Below, piece by piece: positions 1-8,801 of a stretch of DNA of 64,000 nt. The position numbers and the translations under genes are program-made. The stretch spans positions 62,001-126,000 of the forward strand of contig NZ_JACYUD010000010.1 in NCBI RefSeq assembly GCF_014841565.1. Direction: 5' to 3'. This DNA comes from Rhizobium sp. CFBP 8762. GTDB lineage: Bacteria; Pseudomonadota; Alphaproteobacteria; Rhizobiales; Rhizobiaceae. The notes beneath the pieces are model-generated. The model searched no databases. It had not been told where the DNA came from and saw nothing but the letters and a program-made list of their open reading frames with translations. How positions within the stretch are numbered: position 1 is the first letter of the stretch; each line of letters opens with the position of its first letter.

Positions 1-1764
1 CTGTTGAACGGGGCCAATTTTCAAGTGGAGCCGGGAGACCGCATCTGCCTTGTCGGGCGCAACGGTTCCGGAAAATCCACGCTGATGAAAATGGCGGCCG
101 GGCTGGCCGAACCCCAGTCGGGCGACATCTTCCGTCATCCCTCTTCCACAATTCGCTACCTGCATCAAGCACCGGACTTTGATGGCTACAGCACCGTGCA
201 GGCCTATGCCGAGGCCGGTCTTGGACCGGGTGATGACCCGTACCGCGTCACCTATCTGCTTCAGCATCTGGGGCTGACCGGGGAGGAAGACCCGTCGCAT
301 CTTTCCGGGGGTGAAGCCCGGCGGGCAGCACTTGCCCGGGTGATGGCACCGGAACCGGACATTCTGCTCCTGGACGAGCCAACCAACCATCTGGACCTGC
401 CAACCATTGAATGGCTGGAAACGGAACTGATCCGCAGCCGCAGCGCGCTGGTGGTAATTTCGCACGACCGGCGCTTCCTGGAAAAAGTCTCCACTGCTAC
501 CGTGTGGCTGGACCGCGGCCAGTCGCGGCGTCTGGATCGTGGCTTCGGCGAGTTTGAAGCGTGGCGCGACAAGGTGCTGGAAGAAGAGGAAATCGAACAG
601 CACAAGCTGGGTAAAGCTATTGAGCGTGAAGAGCACTGGGTGCGCTACGGTGTTTCCGCGCGGCGCAAGCGCAATATGCGGCGTCTTGGCGAGCTTTCGG
701 AGATGCGCGCCAAACATCGTGGCCATCAGGGTGCCCTTGGGCAGGTCACAGCGCAGATTTCTGATGTGCGCGAATCCGGCAAGCTGGTGATCGAAGCGGA
801 GCATATTTCGAAGTCCTTTGGCGACCGACCCATCGTCTCGGATTTCTCCATCCGGGTGCATCGGGGCGATTGTATTGGTCTTGTGGGCCCCAATGGCGCA
901 GGCAAAACTACGTTGTTGAAACTGCTGACTGACCAGAGCGCGCCGGATGCCGGAACGGTGAAGCTTGGCACCAATCTGGAAATTGCCACGCTTGATCAGC
1001 GGCGCGAGGATCTCAACCTCAACGATACGCTGGCCTATTACCTGACCGATGGACGCGGTGAAAACCTACTCGTCAATGGTGAGCAACGCCATGTGACGGG
1101 CTATATGAAGGAATTTCTGTTTCAGCCGGAACAGGCCCGCACGCCCATCCGCGATCTGTCCGGTGGAGAGCGGGCGCGGTTGATGCTCGCCCGGATTTTG
1201 TCCCGGCCCGCCAACCTTCTGATCCTCGATGAGCCGACGAACGATCTGGATATTGAGACGCTCGACCTGCTGCAGGAAATCGTCGCAGGCTTTCCCGGCA
1301 CCGTCATTCTGGTCAGCCACGATCGTGACTTTCTGGACCGCACCGTCACTTCGACAATCGCGCTGGCCGACCCGGAAAACCCGGATGGCCGCTGGATTGA
1401 GTTTGCCGGTGGCTTCACCGATATGATGGCGCAGCGCAAGGGTGCGGAGGCCGAGAAACGAAAGTCCGAGAAGGCCAAGGCAAGCGTCTCGGCACAAAGC
1501 AACGCTGGTGAGGCTGGCAAATCGAAAGCCAAGCTCTCCTTCAAGCAAAAGTTCGCCCTTGAGAACCTGCCCAAAGAGATGGACAAACTTGGCAAGGAGG
1601 CAGACGACATTGAGCACAAAATGGCCGATCCTGCCCTGTTTGCGCGTGATCCCGATGGCTTTTCCAAGCTCGCCAAATCGCTGGAAGACCGGCGCACCAA
1701 GATCGCTGCCATGGAAGAAGAATGGCTGACGCTGGAAATGCTGCGCGAAGAAATTGAGGGTTGA
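1..1764 (+). CDS. uup: ABC-F family ATPase, Uup-like (5' end outside window)
   Basis: The frame is already open at base 1, so a short N-terminal piece is missing. Numbering from base 4, the first ATPase domain shows a Walker A loop (GRNGSGKST, residues 18-26), the ABC signature LSGGE near 100 and a Walker B box with DEPTNHLD near 120-130. A charged linker follows, then a second domain with GPNGAGKTT near 295, LSGGERA near 385 and DEPTNDLD near 406. Two ABC domains without membrane segments define the ABC-F class of soluble, ribosome- or DNA-associated ATPases. The last ~80 residues are Lys/Glu-rich and look like the C-terminal coiled coil of Uup, a factor linked to ribosome rescue and precise transposon excision. 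A 60-bp gap separates it from leuB. The Uup assignment rests on the coiled coil; another ABC-F subtype is possible. Confidence 0.88.
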   Translation: MLNGANFQVEPGDRICLVGRNGSGKSTLMKMAAGLAEPQSGDIFRHPSSTIRYLHQAPDFDGYSTVQAYAEAGLGPGDDPYRVTYLLQHLGLTGEEDPSHLSGGEARRAALARVMAPEPDILLLDEPTNHLDLPTIEWLETELIRSRSALVVISHDRRFLEKVSTATVWLDRGQSRRLDRGFGEFEAWRDKVLEEEEIEQHKLGKAIEREEHWVRYGVSARRKRNMRRLGELSEMRAKHRGHQGALGQVTAQISDVRESGKLVIEAEHISKSFGDRPIVSDFSIRVHRGDCIGLVGPNGAGKTTLLKLLTDQSAPDAGTVKLGTNLEIATLDQRREDLNLNDTLAYYLTDGRGENLLVNGEQRHVTGYMKEFLFQPEQARTPIRDLSGGERARLMLARILSRPANLLILDEPTNDLDIETLDLLQEIVAGFPGTVILVSHDRDFLDRTVTSTIALADPENPDGRWIEFAGGFTDMMAQRKGAEAEKRKSEKAKASVSAQSNAGEAGKSKAKLSFKQKFALENLPKEMDKLGKEADDIEHKMADPALFARDPDGFSKLAKSLEDRRTKIAAMEEEWLTLEMLREEIEG

Positions 1765-1824
1765 AAACCTTTCAACCCCGCCGTACAGCCAGCATAGATA
1801 TGACCCAATGGAGGATCTGCCATC

Positions 1825-2934
1825 ATGACCCGCAAGCTCTTTCTTCTCCCCGGTGACGGCATCGGGCCGGAAGCCATGGCAGAAGTCCGTAAAATTATCG
1901 CCTTCATGAATGCCGATCTTGATGGTGGTTTTGAAACGGATGAAGGACTTGTGGGCGGGTGCGCCTATGATGCGCATGGACAGGCCATTTCGGACGCCGA
2001 TATGGCCAAGGCGATGGCAGCCGATGCGGTGCTGTTTGGTGCTGTCGGCGGCCCCAAATGGGACAGCGTACCCTATGAGGTCCGCCCGGAGGCTGGTCTG
2101 CTACGCCTGCGCAAGGACATGCAGTTGTTCGCCAATCTGCGGCCAGCCATCTGCTACCCGGCGCTGGCGGCGGCCTCGTCGCTTAAGGCAGAGGTGGTTG
2201 AGGGGCTCGATATTCTCATCGTTCGTGAATTGACCGGCGGCGTGTACTTCGGCGAACCGAAAGAAATCATCGACCTCGGCAACGGCCAGAAACGCGGTAT
2301 CGATACGCAGATCTACGATACTTACGAGATTGAGCGCATTGCGGGCGTAGCTTTTGAACTGGCACGCACACGCGGCAACAAGGTGTGCTCCATGGAAAAG
2401 CGCAACGTCATGAAGTCTGGCGTGCTGTGGAATGAGGTCGTGACCGCCACGCACAAGGCCCATTACGCCGATGTGGCGCTGGAGCACATGCTGGCCGATG
2501 CCGGTGGTATGCAGCTTGTGCGCTGGCCAAAGCAGTTTGACGTAATCGTTACCGACAATCTGTTCGGCGATATGCTGTCGGATGTGGCGGCCATGCTGAC
2601 CGGTTCCTTGGGGATGTTGCCATCCGCCTCTCTCGGCGCAACGGATGAGACAACAGGCAAGCGCAAGGCCCTGTATGAACCTGTGCACGGCTCCGCTCCG
2701 GATATTGCGGGTTCGGGTATTGCCAACCCTATCGCCATGATTGCGTCTTTTGCCATGTGCCTGCGCTATTCGTTCAATCTCGTTGCGGAAGCTGACAAAC
2801 TGGAACAGGCGATTGCCAACGTGCTGGATAACGGTATTCGGACCGGCGACATCATGGCCGACGGTTGCACACAGGTCGGTACATCCGAAATGGGCGATGC
2901 CATTCTGGCAGAATTCCGAAATCTAACGGCCTAG
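1825..2934 (+). CDS. leuB: 3-isopropylmalate dehydrogenase
   Basis: This 369-residue enzyme oxidises and decarboxylates 3-isopropylmalate with NAD+ in the third step of leucine synthesis, in the cytosol. The N-terminus [12 protein letters not shown] is the family start, LTGGVYFG lies near residue 135, and the metal- and substrate-binding signature beginning [11 protein letters not shown] sits near residue 247. The length fits the bacterial family (about 360-370). The start ATG has a GGAGG at 1810-1814 with a 10-nt gap. The following PAP2 gene starts 23 bp after the stop, so the two could be co-transcribed. Other leu genes are not in the window. Nothing looks damaged. Confidence 0.97.
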   Translation: MTRKLFLLPGDGIGPEAMAEVRKIIAFMNADLDGGFETDEGLVGGCAYDAHGQAISDADMAKAMAADAVLFGAVGGPKWDSVPYEVRPEAGLLRLRKDMQLFANLRPAICYPALAAASSLKAEVVEGLDILIVRELTGGVYFGEPKEIIDLGNGQKRGIDTQIYDTYEIERIAGVAFELARTRGNKVCSMEKRNVMKSGVLWNEVVTATHKAHYADVALEHMLADAGGMQLVRWPKQFDVIVTDNLFGDMLSDVAAMLTGSLGMLPSASLGATDETTGKRKALYEPVHGSAPDIAGSGIANPIAMIASFAMCLRYSFNLVAEADKLEQAIANVLDNGIRTGDIMADGCTQVGTSEMGDAILAEFRNLTA

Positions 2935-2957
2935 TCAAAGATCAGCAGGAACCGCCC

Positions 2958-3644
2958 ATGAAAACGTATCTTGTGTCTTCCGGGTGGTTCCTGTTGGTGG
3001 CTGTCATCTCCGTTGGCGTGCTGTTGCCGTTTGATGGGGCCATCTCGCAATTCGGACGCGGCCTGCCGGACTGGATCGTGGGTGTGAACACTGACATCAC
3101 CGATTTCGGCACCTTCTCCTGGATGATCTACGGCTCGGCCCTGTTGACGCTGATGGCGTATCTGACCCATGAACTGTCAGACAGTTCCCGGTTGAAGGTT
3201 CAGGCGAAAGCGCTCACCAAGATTGCCTTCTACTTTTTCCTGACCACCGGATTGGCGACAATCGTCGTCCATGGCCTAAAAATTCCGATTGGGCGGGCGC
3301 GACCCGACCTCTACAGCGAATACGGCCCTTACTATTTTCTGCCTTTTGTCGGTGACTGGCTGTTCGAGAGCTTTCCCTCCGGCCATTCCACTGCGGTCGG
3401 CGCCTTTTTCGGCGCGTTCGCCATGCTGTTTCCGCGCTATCGCTGGGGCTGCGCCGTTCTGGCGCTGATCTTCGGCATCAGCCGCATCATCGTGGGTGCG
3501 CATTACCCAAGTGACGTGGCCGCAGGTCTGACGCTGGGCGCATGGTCAGCCATGACGATGGCCTTTATTCTGGCACAGCGATTGTTTCTGTTCGTACCGG
3601 ATTTAAACGGCTGGCCAGTCCGCCATCCGCTGGTTTCCAGTTGA
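2958..3644 (+). CDS. PAP2-superfamily membrane phosphatase
   Basis: The 228-residue protein carries the full PAP2 catalytic signature: KIPIGRARP (residues 108-116), PSGH (140-143) and SRIIVGAHYPSD (175-186), with the phosphate-handling Arg, His and Asp all present. Hydrophobic segments near residues 8-25, 52-70, 87-105, 145-158, 164-178 and 190-212 suggest a six-helix inner-membrane enzyme with its active site at the periplasmic face. Family members dephosphorylate phosphatidic acid, phosphatidylglycerophosphate, undecaprenyl pyrophosphate or lipid A; the sequence alone does not choose among these. The ATG at 2958 follows AGGA, and a longer reading frame upstream overlaps leuB and was not used. 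Placement 23 bp behind leuB suggests shared transcription rather than a shared pathway. Confidence 0.9.
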   Translation: MKTYLVSSGWFLLVAVISVGVLLPFDGAISQFGRGLPDWIVGVNTDITDFGTFSWMIYGSALLTLMAYLTHELSDSSRLKVQAKALTKIAFYFFLTTGLATIVVHGLKIPIGRARPDLYSEYGPYYFLPFVGDWLFESFPSGHSTAVGAFFGAFAMLFPRYRWGCAVLALIFGISRIIVGAHYPSDVAAGLTLGAWSAMTMAFILAQRLFLFVPDLNGWPVRHPLVSS

Positions 3645-3918
3645 CACACCGTTAAAACCGCGTATGAGCAAAACCGGAAGAGGAGCCGTCTCATGCGCAC
3701 GTCTGGTTTTGACATTGCTGCACTGCTGGTCCCGGCGTCTTGCGCCGGGCGGGTTCGCCATTTCTCGTTGTCCAAACACACGGCCAAAACGTCGAAGATT
3801 ATCTGACGTCTCTGGCCACCGCTCTCTCCCCGGTTAGGCCGGGGACCTGAGGCCCGCGCTTTGGCCGGCGGGCTTCCCCCAAGGCAAAGCGGAGAGAGGA
3901 TAGAAAGAGAGCAGTATC
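3645..3918 (+). promoter_or_regulatory. asd leader region with three GC-rich hairpins
   Basis: This 274-bp gap holds a short ORF (3693-3806) and three hairpins. The first lies inside the ORF (CCCGGCG 3731-3737 / CGCCGGG 3743-3749). The second is CCCCGG 3828-3833 / CCGGGG 3839-3844. The third is GCCCGC 3852-3857 / GCGGGC 3868-3873. A pyrimidine run CTCTCTCC (3822-3829) can pair with GGAGAGAG (3891-3898) or, in part, with AGAGAG (3906-3911), the purines nearest the asd ATG at 3919. GGGGA (3841-3845) can also pair with TCCCC (3875-3879), which would break the second hairpin, so two exclusive folds exist on paper. No T-run follows, so masking of the ribosome site is more plausible than intrinsic termination. 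I do not recognise it as a known riboswitch class. Confidence 0.4.
3693..3806 (+). CDS. Possible 37-residue leader peptide upstream of asd
   Basis: An ATG with a well-placed AGGAG (3681-3685, 7-nt gap) opens a 37-codon frame ending in TGA at 3804. The last eleven residues are SKHTAKTSKII, of which seven are Lys, Thr or Ile, amino acids made through aspartate semialdehyde. The stop lies 15 nt before the pyrimidine run that could mask the asd ribosome site. That layout resembles a leader peptide whose translation senses charged tRNA, as in the enteric thr leader. Against this, the ORF is short, overlaps a GC-rich hairpin and may be chance. No similar peptide is known to me; the function is inference only. 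Confidence 0.35.
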   Translation: MRTSGFDIAALLVPASCAGRVRHFSLSKHTAKTSKII

Positions 3919-4953
3919 ATGGGTTTCAAAGTAGCAGTGGCTGGCGCGACCGGCAATGTCGGGCGCGAAATGCTGAACATTCTGGCGGAGCGTGGCTTTC
4001 CCGCAGATGAGGTTGTGGCGCTGGCCTCGGCCCGCTCGCAGGGCACGGAAGTCTCCTTCGGTGACAAGACGCTGAAGGTCAAGAACCTCGAAAACTACGA
4101 TTTTTCCGATACGGATATTTGCCTGATGTCGGCTGGTGGCACGGTGTCGCAGAAGTGGTCGCCCAAGATTGGCGCGCAGGGCTGCGTTGTCATCGATAAC
4201 TCGTCGGCCTGGCGCTACGATTCCGAAGTGCCGCTGATCGTGCCGGAAGTGAACCCCGATGCTATCGATGGTTTCGGCAAGAAGAACATCATCGCCAACC
4301 CGAATTGCTCGACAGCGCAATTGGTTGTTGCCTTGAAGCCGTTGCATGACCACGCCAAGATCAAGCGTGTTGTTGTGTCCACCTACCAGTCCGTTTCCGG
4401 CGCTGGCAAAGAAGGCATGGATGAGCTGTTCAATCAGACCCGTGCTGTCTTTGTTGCCGACCCGATCCAGAACACGAAGTTCACCAAGCGCATCGCCTTC
4501 AACGTAATTCCGCATATCGATAGCTTTATGGAAGATGGCTATACGAAGGAAGAGTGGAAGGTTCTGGCAGAAACCAAAAAGATGCTCGATCCGAAGATCA
4601 GGGTCACATGCACGGCTGTTCGCGTGCCTGTGTTCATTGGGCACTCGGAGTCAGTCAACATCGAGTTCGAGAACGAGATCACCGCAGACGAAGCCCGCGA
4701 AATTCTGCGCGAAGCACCGGGTTGCCTGGTGATCGACAAGCACGAAGATGGCGGATACGTCACGCCGTACGAGTGCGCCGGTGAGGACGCCACCTACATT
4801 TCACGTATCCGTGAAGATGCGACCGTCGAAAATGGCTTGAACATCTGGGTCGTTTCCGACAACCTTCGCAAGGGTGCGGCACTCAACGCAATTCAGATTG
4901 CAGAGTTGCTGGTCAGCCGCGGTTTGATTACGGCTAAAAACCAAGCGGCGTGA
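3919..4953 (+). CDS. asd: Aspartate-semialdehyde dehydrogenase
   Basis: The 344-residue enzyme reduces aspartyl-4-phosphate to aspartate semialdehyde with NADPH, the branch-point step toward lysine, diaminopimelate, threonine, methionine and isoleucine. The N-terminus holds the Rossmann motif GATGNVG (residues 9-15), and the catalytic cysteine is C130 in NPNCST. The length and the single continuous domain pair match the family. The ATG at 3919 follows a purine-rich stretch (AAAGAGAG at 3904-3911). A strong hairpin at 4982-5016 closes the unit. It stands 274 bp from the preceding gene behind a structured leader, so it is probably transcribed and controlled on its own. Confidence 0.97.
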   Translation: MGFKVAVAGATGNVGREMLNILAERGFPADEVVALASARSQGTEVSFGDKTLKVKNLENYDFSDTDICLMSAGGTVSQKWSPKIGAQGCVVIDNSSAWRYDSEVPLIVPEVNPDAIDGFGKKNIIANPNCSTAQLVVALKPLHDHAKIKRVVVSTYQSVSGAGKEGMDELFNQTRAVFVADPIQNTKFTKRIAFNVIPHIDSFMEDGYTKEEWKVLAETKKMLDPKIRVTCTAVRVPVFIGHSESVNIEFENEITADEAREILREAPGCLVIDKHEDGGYVTPYECAGEDATYISRIREDATVENGLNIWVVSDNLRKGAALNAIQIAELLVSRGLITAKNQAA

Positions 4954-4981
4954 TGACGAATCCGTAAGGTTTTATGGTTAA

Positions 4982-5016
4982 AAACCCCGTAAGCCCTATC
5001 CGGGCTTGCGGGGTTT
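4982..5016. terminator. Intrinsic terminator after asd
   Basis: A 15-bp stem with one G-U wobble: AAACCCCGTAAGCCC at 4982-4996 pairs with GGGCTTGCGGGGTTT at 5002-5016 around a 5-nt loop. It lies 28 bp after the asd stop. A longer run of A precedes it than T follows it, so it would also work on the minus strand. Confidence 0.85.
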
Positions 5017-5056
5017 ATACTATAGCCCCATCGACGACGAATTTTGACTGGATACA

Positions 5057-5072
5057 GAATTCACGTGAAACA
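5057..5072. promoter_or_regulatory. parS-like site 1
   Basis: GAATTCACGTGAAACA contains the full core palindrome TTCACGTGAA and matches 13 of 16 positions of the parS consensus TGTTTCACGTGAAACA as I remember it. It lies between the asd terminator and the lytic transglycosylase gene, about 34 kb left of the likely origin. ParB is encoded at 29960-30844. Confidence 0.6.
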
Positions 5073-5138
5073 CTGTGCTTTTCAGGCATTGGCGCTACGT
5101 TTCTGTTTCTGGCTGGCAAGAATAGGAACGGAGTTTTT

Positions 5139-5957
5139 ATGCAGAAAGCAAAGTATGCCCTGATGGGCATGACCGCCATGATGCTGACGGCGGGTGCGCC
5201 AGCGGCCGCTTTTGCGGCCCAGTGTGGCAATGATTCATCCGGTTTTTCGACTTGGATGCAACAGTTCAAGCAGGAAGCAGCCGCAAGCGGCATCAGCGCC
5301 AACGTGCTGGACAGTGCCTTCAGCAACGTCTCCTACGCAACGGCGACCATTCGTGCCGACCGTGGGCAGAAGAGCTTCAAGCTGTCGCTGGACGAGTTCA
5401 TGAAGAAGCGCGGCTCGCAGACCATCATCAGCCGTGGCAAGAAAATGAAGCAGCAGAATGCCGCTTTGTTTGCGCGCATTGAGCAGCAGTACGGTGTGCC
5501 TGCGGGTCCGGTTCTGGCGATCTGGGGCATGGAAACAGGCTTTGGCAGCTTCCTTGGCAAGGAACATACGCTGTCGGCTGTTGCAACGCTGGCTTATGAT
5601 TGCCGCCGTTCGGACTACTTCACGGACCAGCTCTACTCGGCCTTGAAGCTGGTAGCGCGTGGTGATTTGAGCCCAACGGCTGTGGGTGCAGCGCATGGCG
5701 AAATTGGCCAGACGCAGTTCCTGCCGACAAACGTGCTGAAATACGGCGTTGATGGCGATGGAAACGGTCATGTTGACATGGTTGGCTCCAAAGCCGACGC
5801 ATTGGCTTCTACGGCCAACTTCCTGCGCGGACATGGCTGGACGGCCGGTGCCGGCTACCAGCCGGGAGAGCCGAACTTTTCAGCGATACAGGGCTGGAAT
5901 GCCGCCAGCGTCTACCAACAGGCTATCGCCATTATGGGCGCTGCGATCGACGGCTGA
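5139..5957 (+). CDS. Secreted lytic murein transglycosylase (MltB-like)
   Basis: This 272-residue protein starts with a clear Sec signal peptide (hydrophobic stretch ending AFA-AQC near residue 27), so it acts in the periplasm on peptidoglycan. The SLT-type fold is shown by IWGMETGFGSFLG, with E132 as the expected catalytic glutamate, followed by the GEIGQTQFLPTN motif. A DGDGNGHVD segment near residue 205 resembles a Ca-binding loop. The start has GGAG at 5130-5133 with a 5-nt gap. It is flanked by terminators on both sides and is probably monocistronic. There is no C-terminal peptidoglycan-binding domain. Family membership is firm; the exact paralogue name is not. Confidence 0.9.
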   Translation: MQKAKYALMGMTAMMLTAGAPAAAFAAQCGNDSSGFSTWMQQFKQEAAASGISANVLDSAFSNVSYATATIRADRGQKSFKLSLDEFMKKRGSQTIISRGKKMKQQNAALFARIEQQYGVPAGPVLAIWGMETGFGSFLGKEHTLSAVATLAYDCRRSDYFTDQLYSALKLVARGDLSPTAVGAAHGEIGQTQFLPTNVLKYGVDGDGNGHVDMVGSKADALASTANFLRGHGWTAGAGYQPGEPNFSAIQGWNAASVYQQAIAIMGAAIDG

Positions 5958-5968
5958 TCGTCAACATC

Positions 5969-6000
5969 AAAACGCCTGTCGGTATTCCGACAGGCGTTTT
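5969..6000. terminator. Bidirectional terminator between convergent genes
   Basis: A perfect 14-bp stem, AAAACGCCTGTCGG at 5969-5982 and CCGACAGGCGTTTT at 5987-6000, with loop TATT. It separates the transglycosylase gene from the convergent GGDEF gene. Its last two bases belong to the complement of the GGDEF stop codon (5999-6001). Confidence 0.9.
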
Positions 6001-7162
6001 ACGTTGCCAGGGTAACGCACCCTTTTCCGTCGCGCTTGGATTTGTACATGGCCTTGTCAGCCCGCATCATCAGCGAGGTAAGGCTATCTGGCACTCCGGT
6101 TTTTCCCAGCGCAATGCCGACACTGGCCGATATATGCGTTTCGTGGGTCTTGTTGATATAAATCGGAGACGACATTTCCGATACGATCCGGTAGCCGATG
6201 TTCAAAACCGTGTCCGGCATACAGTTTACCAGAACAATCAGAAACTCATCGCCGCCCAACCGGACAACCTTGTCTTCCTCGCGAACGAGGTTGCGAAATC
6301 GATCCGCCGCCTGACGAAGAACACTATCGCCAGCCTCGTGCCCGAACGTATCGTTCACGTCTTTGAACCCGTCCAGATCGATGTAGAGAACACCGAGCGG
6401 AAGGCGGTGGGTCATATCGGCTTCCAGTGCAGCAGAAAGCGATTTCAGGCCTGCCCGGTTGATCAACCCTGTCAAAGCGTCGGTATCGGCGCGTTTGGCG
6501 TGCTCATATTCGGATTTCAGCGCGGCAATCAGGTTTGCATGCATGGTACCCAGCGCGATCCAGAGCGCACCGAGGTAGAGCGGCGATTGCAGAACGAAAA
6601 TCAGTAACCACGGATCTCCCGTTGCGGCTGCGCCGATTTTCAGCGGGATGTCGCACAATAGAACCTGTGCCATTGCCAGACGGGGAAATGTCGGGTTGCC
6701 GGCACACAGGGCGCCCGCAAAAGCTACTGTTGTGGTGGCGCTCAATACCTGCAGCACAGAATCCTGTGAGACGAAACAGAAGAACGTCAACAGTCCCAAG
6801 ACGCTCGGGTAAATCAGCACTGTCAGCAAAGAGAGCGTGAGCGAGATAGAGCGCCCGGCCCGATACGCTTCGCTGTTGCTGATCAACACGCCAATTCTTA
6901 GCAGAAAGACCGCGAGACTGGTAACCAGCATGGCGGAAAAAATCAGCCCGGGTTGCCGGACAACCGCTGCCACAGCAATGATGACATAGGCCAAATCCCC
7001 GATCACGAAGATAGGGCGCAACAGAAGAAGATGTCCCAGCAACGCCTGATGCTGCACGACAGACACGGGCTGCAACGGCGCCAGCAGCCATTTGAACAGC
7101 GATAGTTTGGGGGGAATTGCTTTTAGATTGTGCATGGCCATCACAATGTCGTTTCGGAGCAT
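5999..7162 (-). CDS. Membrane-bound diguanylate cyclase (GGDEF)
   Basis: The 387-residue protein has about six hydrophobic segments between residues 45 and 207 and a C-terminal GGDEF domain (about 225-385). The active-site motif GGDEF is intact at residues 303-307, FKDVNDTFGH lies at 266-275, and REED at 294-297 is a complete RxxD inhibitory site at the usual 5-residue spacing. It should therefore make cyclic di-GMP and be product-inhibited. The N-terminal region is a membrane sensor of no class I recognise. No EAL or HD-GYP partner is nearby. No good ribosome site precedes the first ATG; the methionines at residues 8 and 10 are alternative starts. The signal it senses is unknown. Confidence 0.9.
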   Translation of the reverse strand: MLRNDIVMAMHNLKAIPPKLSLFKWLLAPLQPVSVVQHQALLGHLLLLRPIFVIGDLAYVIIAVAAVVRQPGLIFSAMLVTSLAVFLLRIGVLISNSEAYRAGRSISLTLSLLTVLIYPSVLGLLTFFCFVSQDSVLQVLSATTTVAFAGALCAGNPTFPRLAMAQVLLCDIPLKIGAAATGDPWLLIFVLQSPLYLGALWIALGTMHANLIAALKSEYEHAKRADTDALTGLINRAGLKSLSAALEADMTHRLPLGVLYIDLDGFKDVNDTFGHEAGDSVLRQAADRFRNLVREEDKVVRLGGDEFLIVLVNCMPDTVLNIGYRIVSEMSSPIYINKTHETHISASVGIALGKTGVPDSLTSLMMRADKAMYKSKRDGKGCVTLAT

Positions 7163-7237
7163 ACACAGATTAGCACGATGACATTAACGCATGATTACTT
7201 CAGGTTGTAAATGCGAAACCCGAACAATCAAGGATAG

Positions 7238-7873
7238 CTATGGTCTGATAAAGTCGCCGGTTGCCTGGTTCATGACCCACAGCTCTCCGGAGGAAATATC
7301 AAACCATGCCCCATGGAGATTCAGCTTGCCCCGATCCTCAAGGATTTTGACGCAGGGAAATGTGCGTAGATTGGCGATTGAATTGCGTATGGAAACCCGC
7401 TCCAGCGCCGTTTGACGTTCACCCGTCGTCATCAGCTCGTTGTTCTGGATTTGCTCTGCCGCAGGGCGCAGCAGGTTCATCCATTTGCCGATAAAATCCC
7501 CGGGCGACAGCGGTTCGCTGTTGGAATTAAGCGCTGCCTGAATACCGCCGCAACGGCCATGCCCCATGACAACAATATCTTTTACACGCAGGGATTGAAC
7601 TGCAAATTCCAATGCCGCAGATGTCGAGTGGTAATTGCTGTCCGGCTCGTAGGGCGGCATGAGATTGGCGACATTGCGCACCACGAAAAGTTCCCCGGGA
7701 CCACTGTCGAAGATGGTTTCCGGCGCGGCGCGTGAGTCACAACAGGCAATAACCAGCGTTTGTGGTTTCTGACCGGTTTCCGCCAGTGCCTTATAGCGTT
7801 CGGCGGCTTCCGTGTACCGGCCGCTCATGAAGTTCTGATAGCCATTCAGAAGATGGGGAGGAAATCGTTGCAT
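7238..7873 (-). CDS. Beta-class carbonic anhydrase
   Basis: This 211-residue enzyme interconverts CO2 and bicarbonate in the cytosol. The beta-class zinc ligands are present: C44 in the CxDxR motif (C44, D46, R48) and the pair H105 and C108 in GHGRCGG. The length matches bacterial beta enzymes (about 200-230). Bicarbonate feeds carboxylases such as acetyl-CoA carboxylase, whose beta subunit gene lies elsewhere in the window. Only a weak AGGG touches the start. The gene lies 67 bp downstream of pdxY on the same strand and may be co-transcribed with it. It could be named can or cynT; I leave the symbol blank because the sequence does not decide. Confidence 0.94.
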   Translation of the reverse strand: MQRFPPHLLNGYQNFMSGRYTEAAERYKALAETGQKPQTLVIACCDSRAAPETIFDSGPGELFVVRNVANLMPPYEPDSNYHSTSAALEFAVQSLRVKDIVVMGHGRCGGIQAALNSNSEPLSPGDFIGKWMNLLRPAAEQIQNNELMTTGERQTALERVSIRNSIANLRTFPCVKILEDRGKLNLHGAWFDISSGELWVMNQATGDFIRP

Positions 7874-7940
7874 CCCTATGGATTAACGATTTACCCCGGT
7901 AAATTCAATGGCAAACGTCGTTTTCCATAAGCCAAGTTTC

Positions 7941-8801
7941 CTAAGCCTTTTGGGCCGGATGGTGGAGGCGGCGCATCTGGACCATGGCCATGGGTGTGGC
8001 GAGGCTGGAGGCATCCTGCTCCAGTGTCAGTTCACCGGCACCGCGCCGCGATGAGCGGGCAACGATTTCAAAGACGGTTGCAGTCGACATCTGCAACGCG
8101 CGCTCGTCATCCATACCCTCAAGAATGCGCGCCAGGAAAACGGCAGCGAGAAGATCGCCGGTCCCGTTGGGTGCATTGTCCACCAGACGGTGCTCCGCCA
8201 GAAGGGCGTGGTTGCCGGACAGATACAGATTGCCTGTACCACCGCGCATCATTGCAATGGCGGATGTCACCAGCATGCGGGCGGGTCCAAGCGACAAGGC
8301 AGCCTCCACAATTTCGGTGTTGCTGTTTAATGAGGGTGTGCCACAGAGCCATGCCAGTTCGTGCCGGTTGGGCGTCGCCAGCGACGCGATGGGCACAAGG
8401 TGATCGCGGATGGCGGTGGCGGTGGCTTCCGGCACATAAAGGCCGCCTTCATCGCCAATAACGGGGTCACACAGATAACACAGGTCTGGCCGCTGTGCTT
8501 TCAACGCTGTTACCAGCCGCGCAATGGCGCGCGCGTGCCCCAGTGAACCCAGATACCCCGACAACACGGCCCGTATTTCGTGAACCCAGGGAGCAGCGAT
8601 AATATCGTCTATAAAACGGTCGAAGTCTTCATCAGGTACGACCAGCCGATGCGCGGCCCCATGGCCGGGATGCCAGGTCAACAGGATCGTCGGCACGGCC
8701 CATACGGGAAAACCGAGACTTTCCAGTGCAAAAACGGATGCGCGATTGCCGACGCTGCCACGCACCACATGGCTGGAAATCACTAGAACGGCATCCGTCA
8801 T
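7941..8801 (-). CDS. pdxY: Pyridoxal kinase PdxY
   Basis: The product, 286 residues with this start, belongs to the ribokinase superfamily and phosphorylates pyridoxal in the vitamin B6 salvage pathway. The opening VLVISSHVVRGSVGNRAS is the family N-terminus, CDPVIGDEGGLYV lies mid-protein, and NGTGDLLAAVF near residue 220 carries the catalytic aspartate. The chosen ATG at 8801 has GAGAG just upstream; ATGs at 8810 and 8813 would add three or four residues. The length with this start matches E. coli PdxY (287). It diverges from the glutamate dehydrogenase gene across 271 bp. Another B6-related gene, yggS, lies at 24.9 kb. Confidence 0.92.
   Translation of the reverse strand: MTDAVLVISSHVVRGSVGNRASVFALESLGFPVWAVPTILLTWHPGHGAAHRLVVPDEDFDRFIDDIIAAPWVHEIRAVLSGYLGSLGHARAIARLVTALKAQRPDLCYLCDPVIGDEGGLYVPEATATAIRDHLVPIASLATPNRHELAWLCGTPSLNSNTEIVEAALSLGPARMLVTSAIAMMRGGTGNLYLSGNHALLAEHRLVDNAPNGTGDLLAAVFLARILEGMDDERALQMSTATVFEIVARSSRRGAGELTLEQDASSLATPMAMVQMRRLHHPAQKA

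Noticed and set aside
3731-3749. Hairpin CCCGGCG-TCTTG-CGCCGGG as terminator of the PAP2 gene
   Set aside because: It lies 87 bp past the stop, has no T-run and is inside the short ORF, so it fits the asd leader better.
3828-3918. Lysine or SAM riboswitch before asd
   Set aside because: None of the conserved core sequences of those classes can be recognised, and lysine riboswitches are not typical of Alphaproteobacteria.
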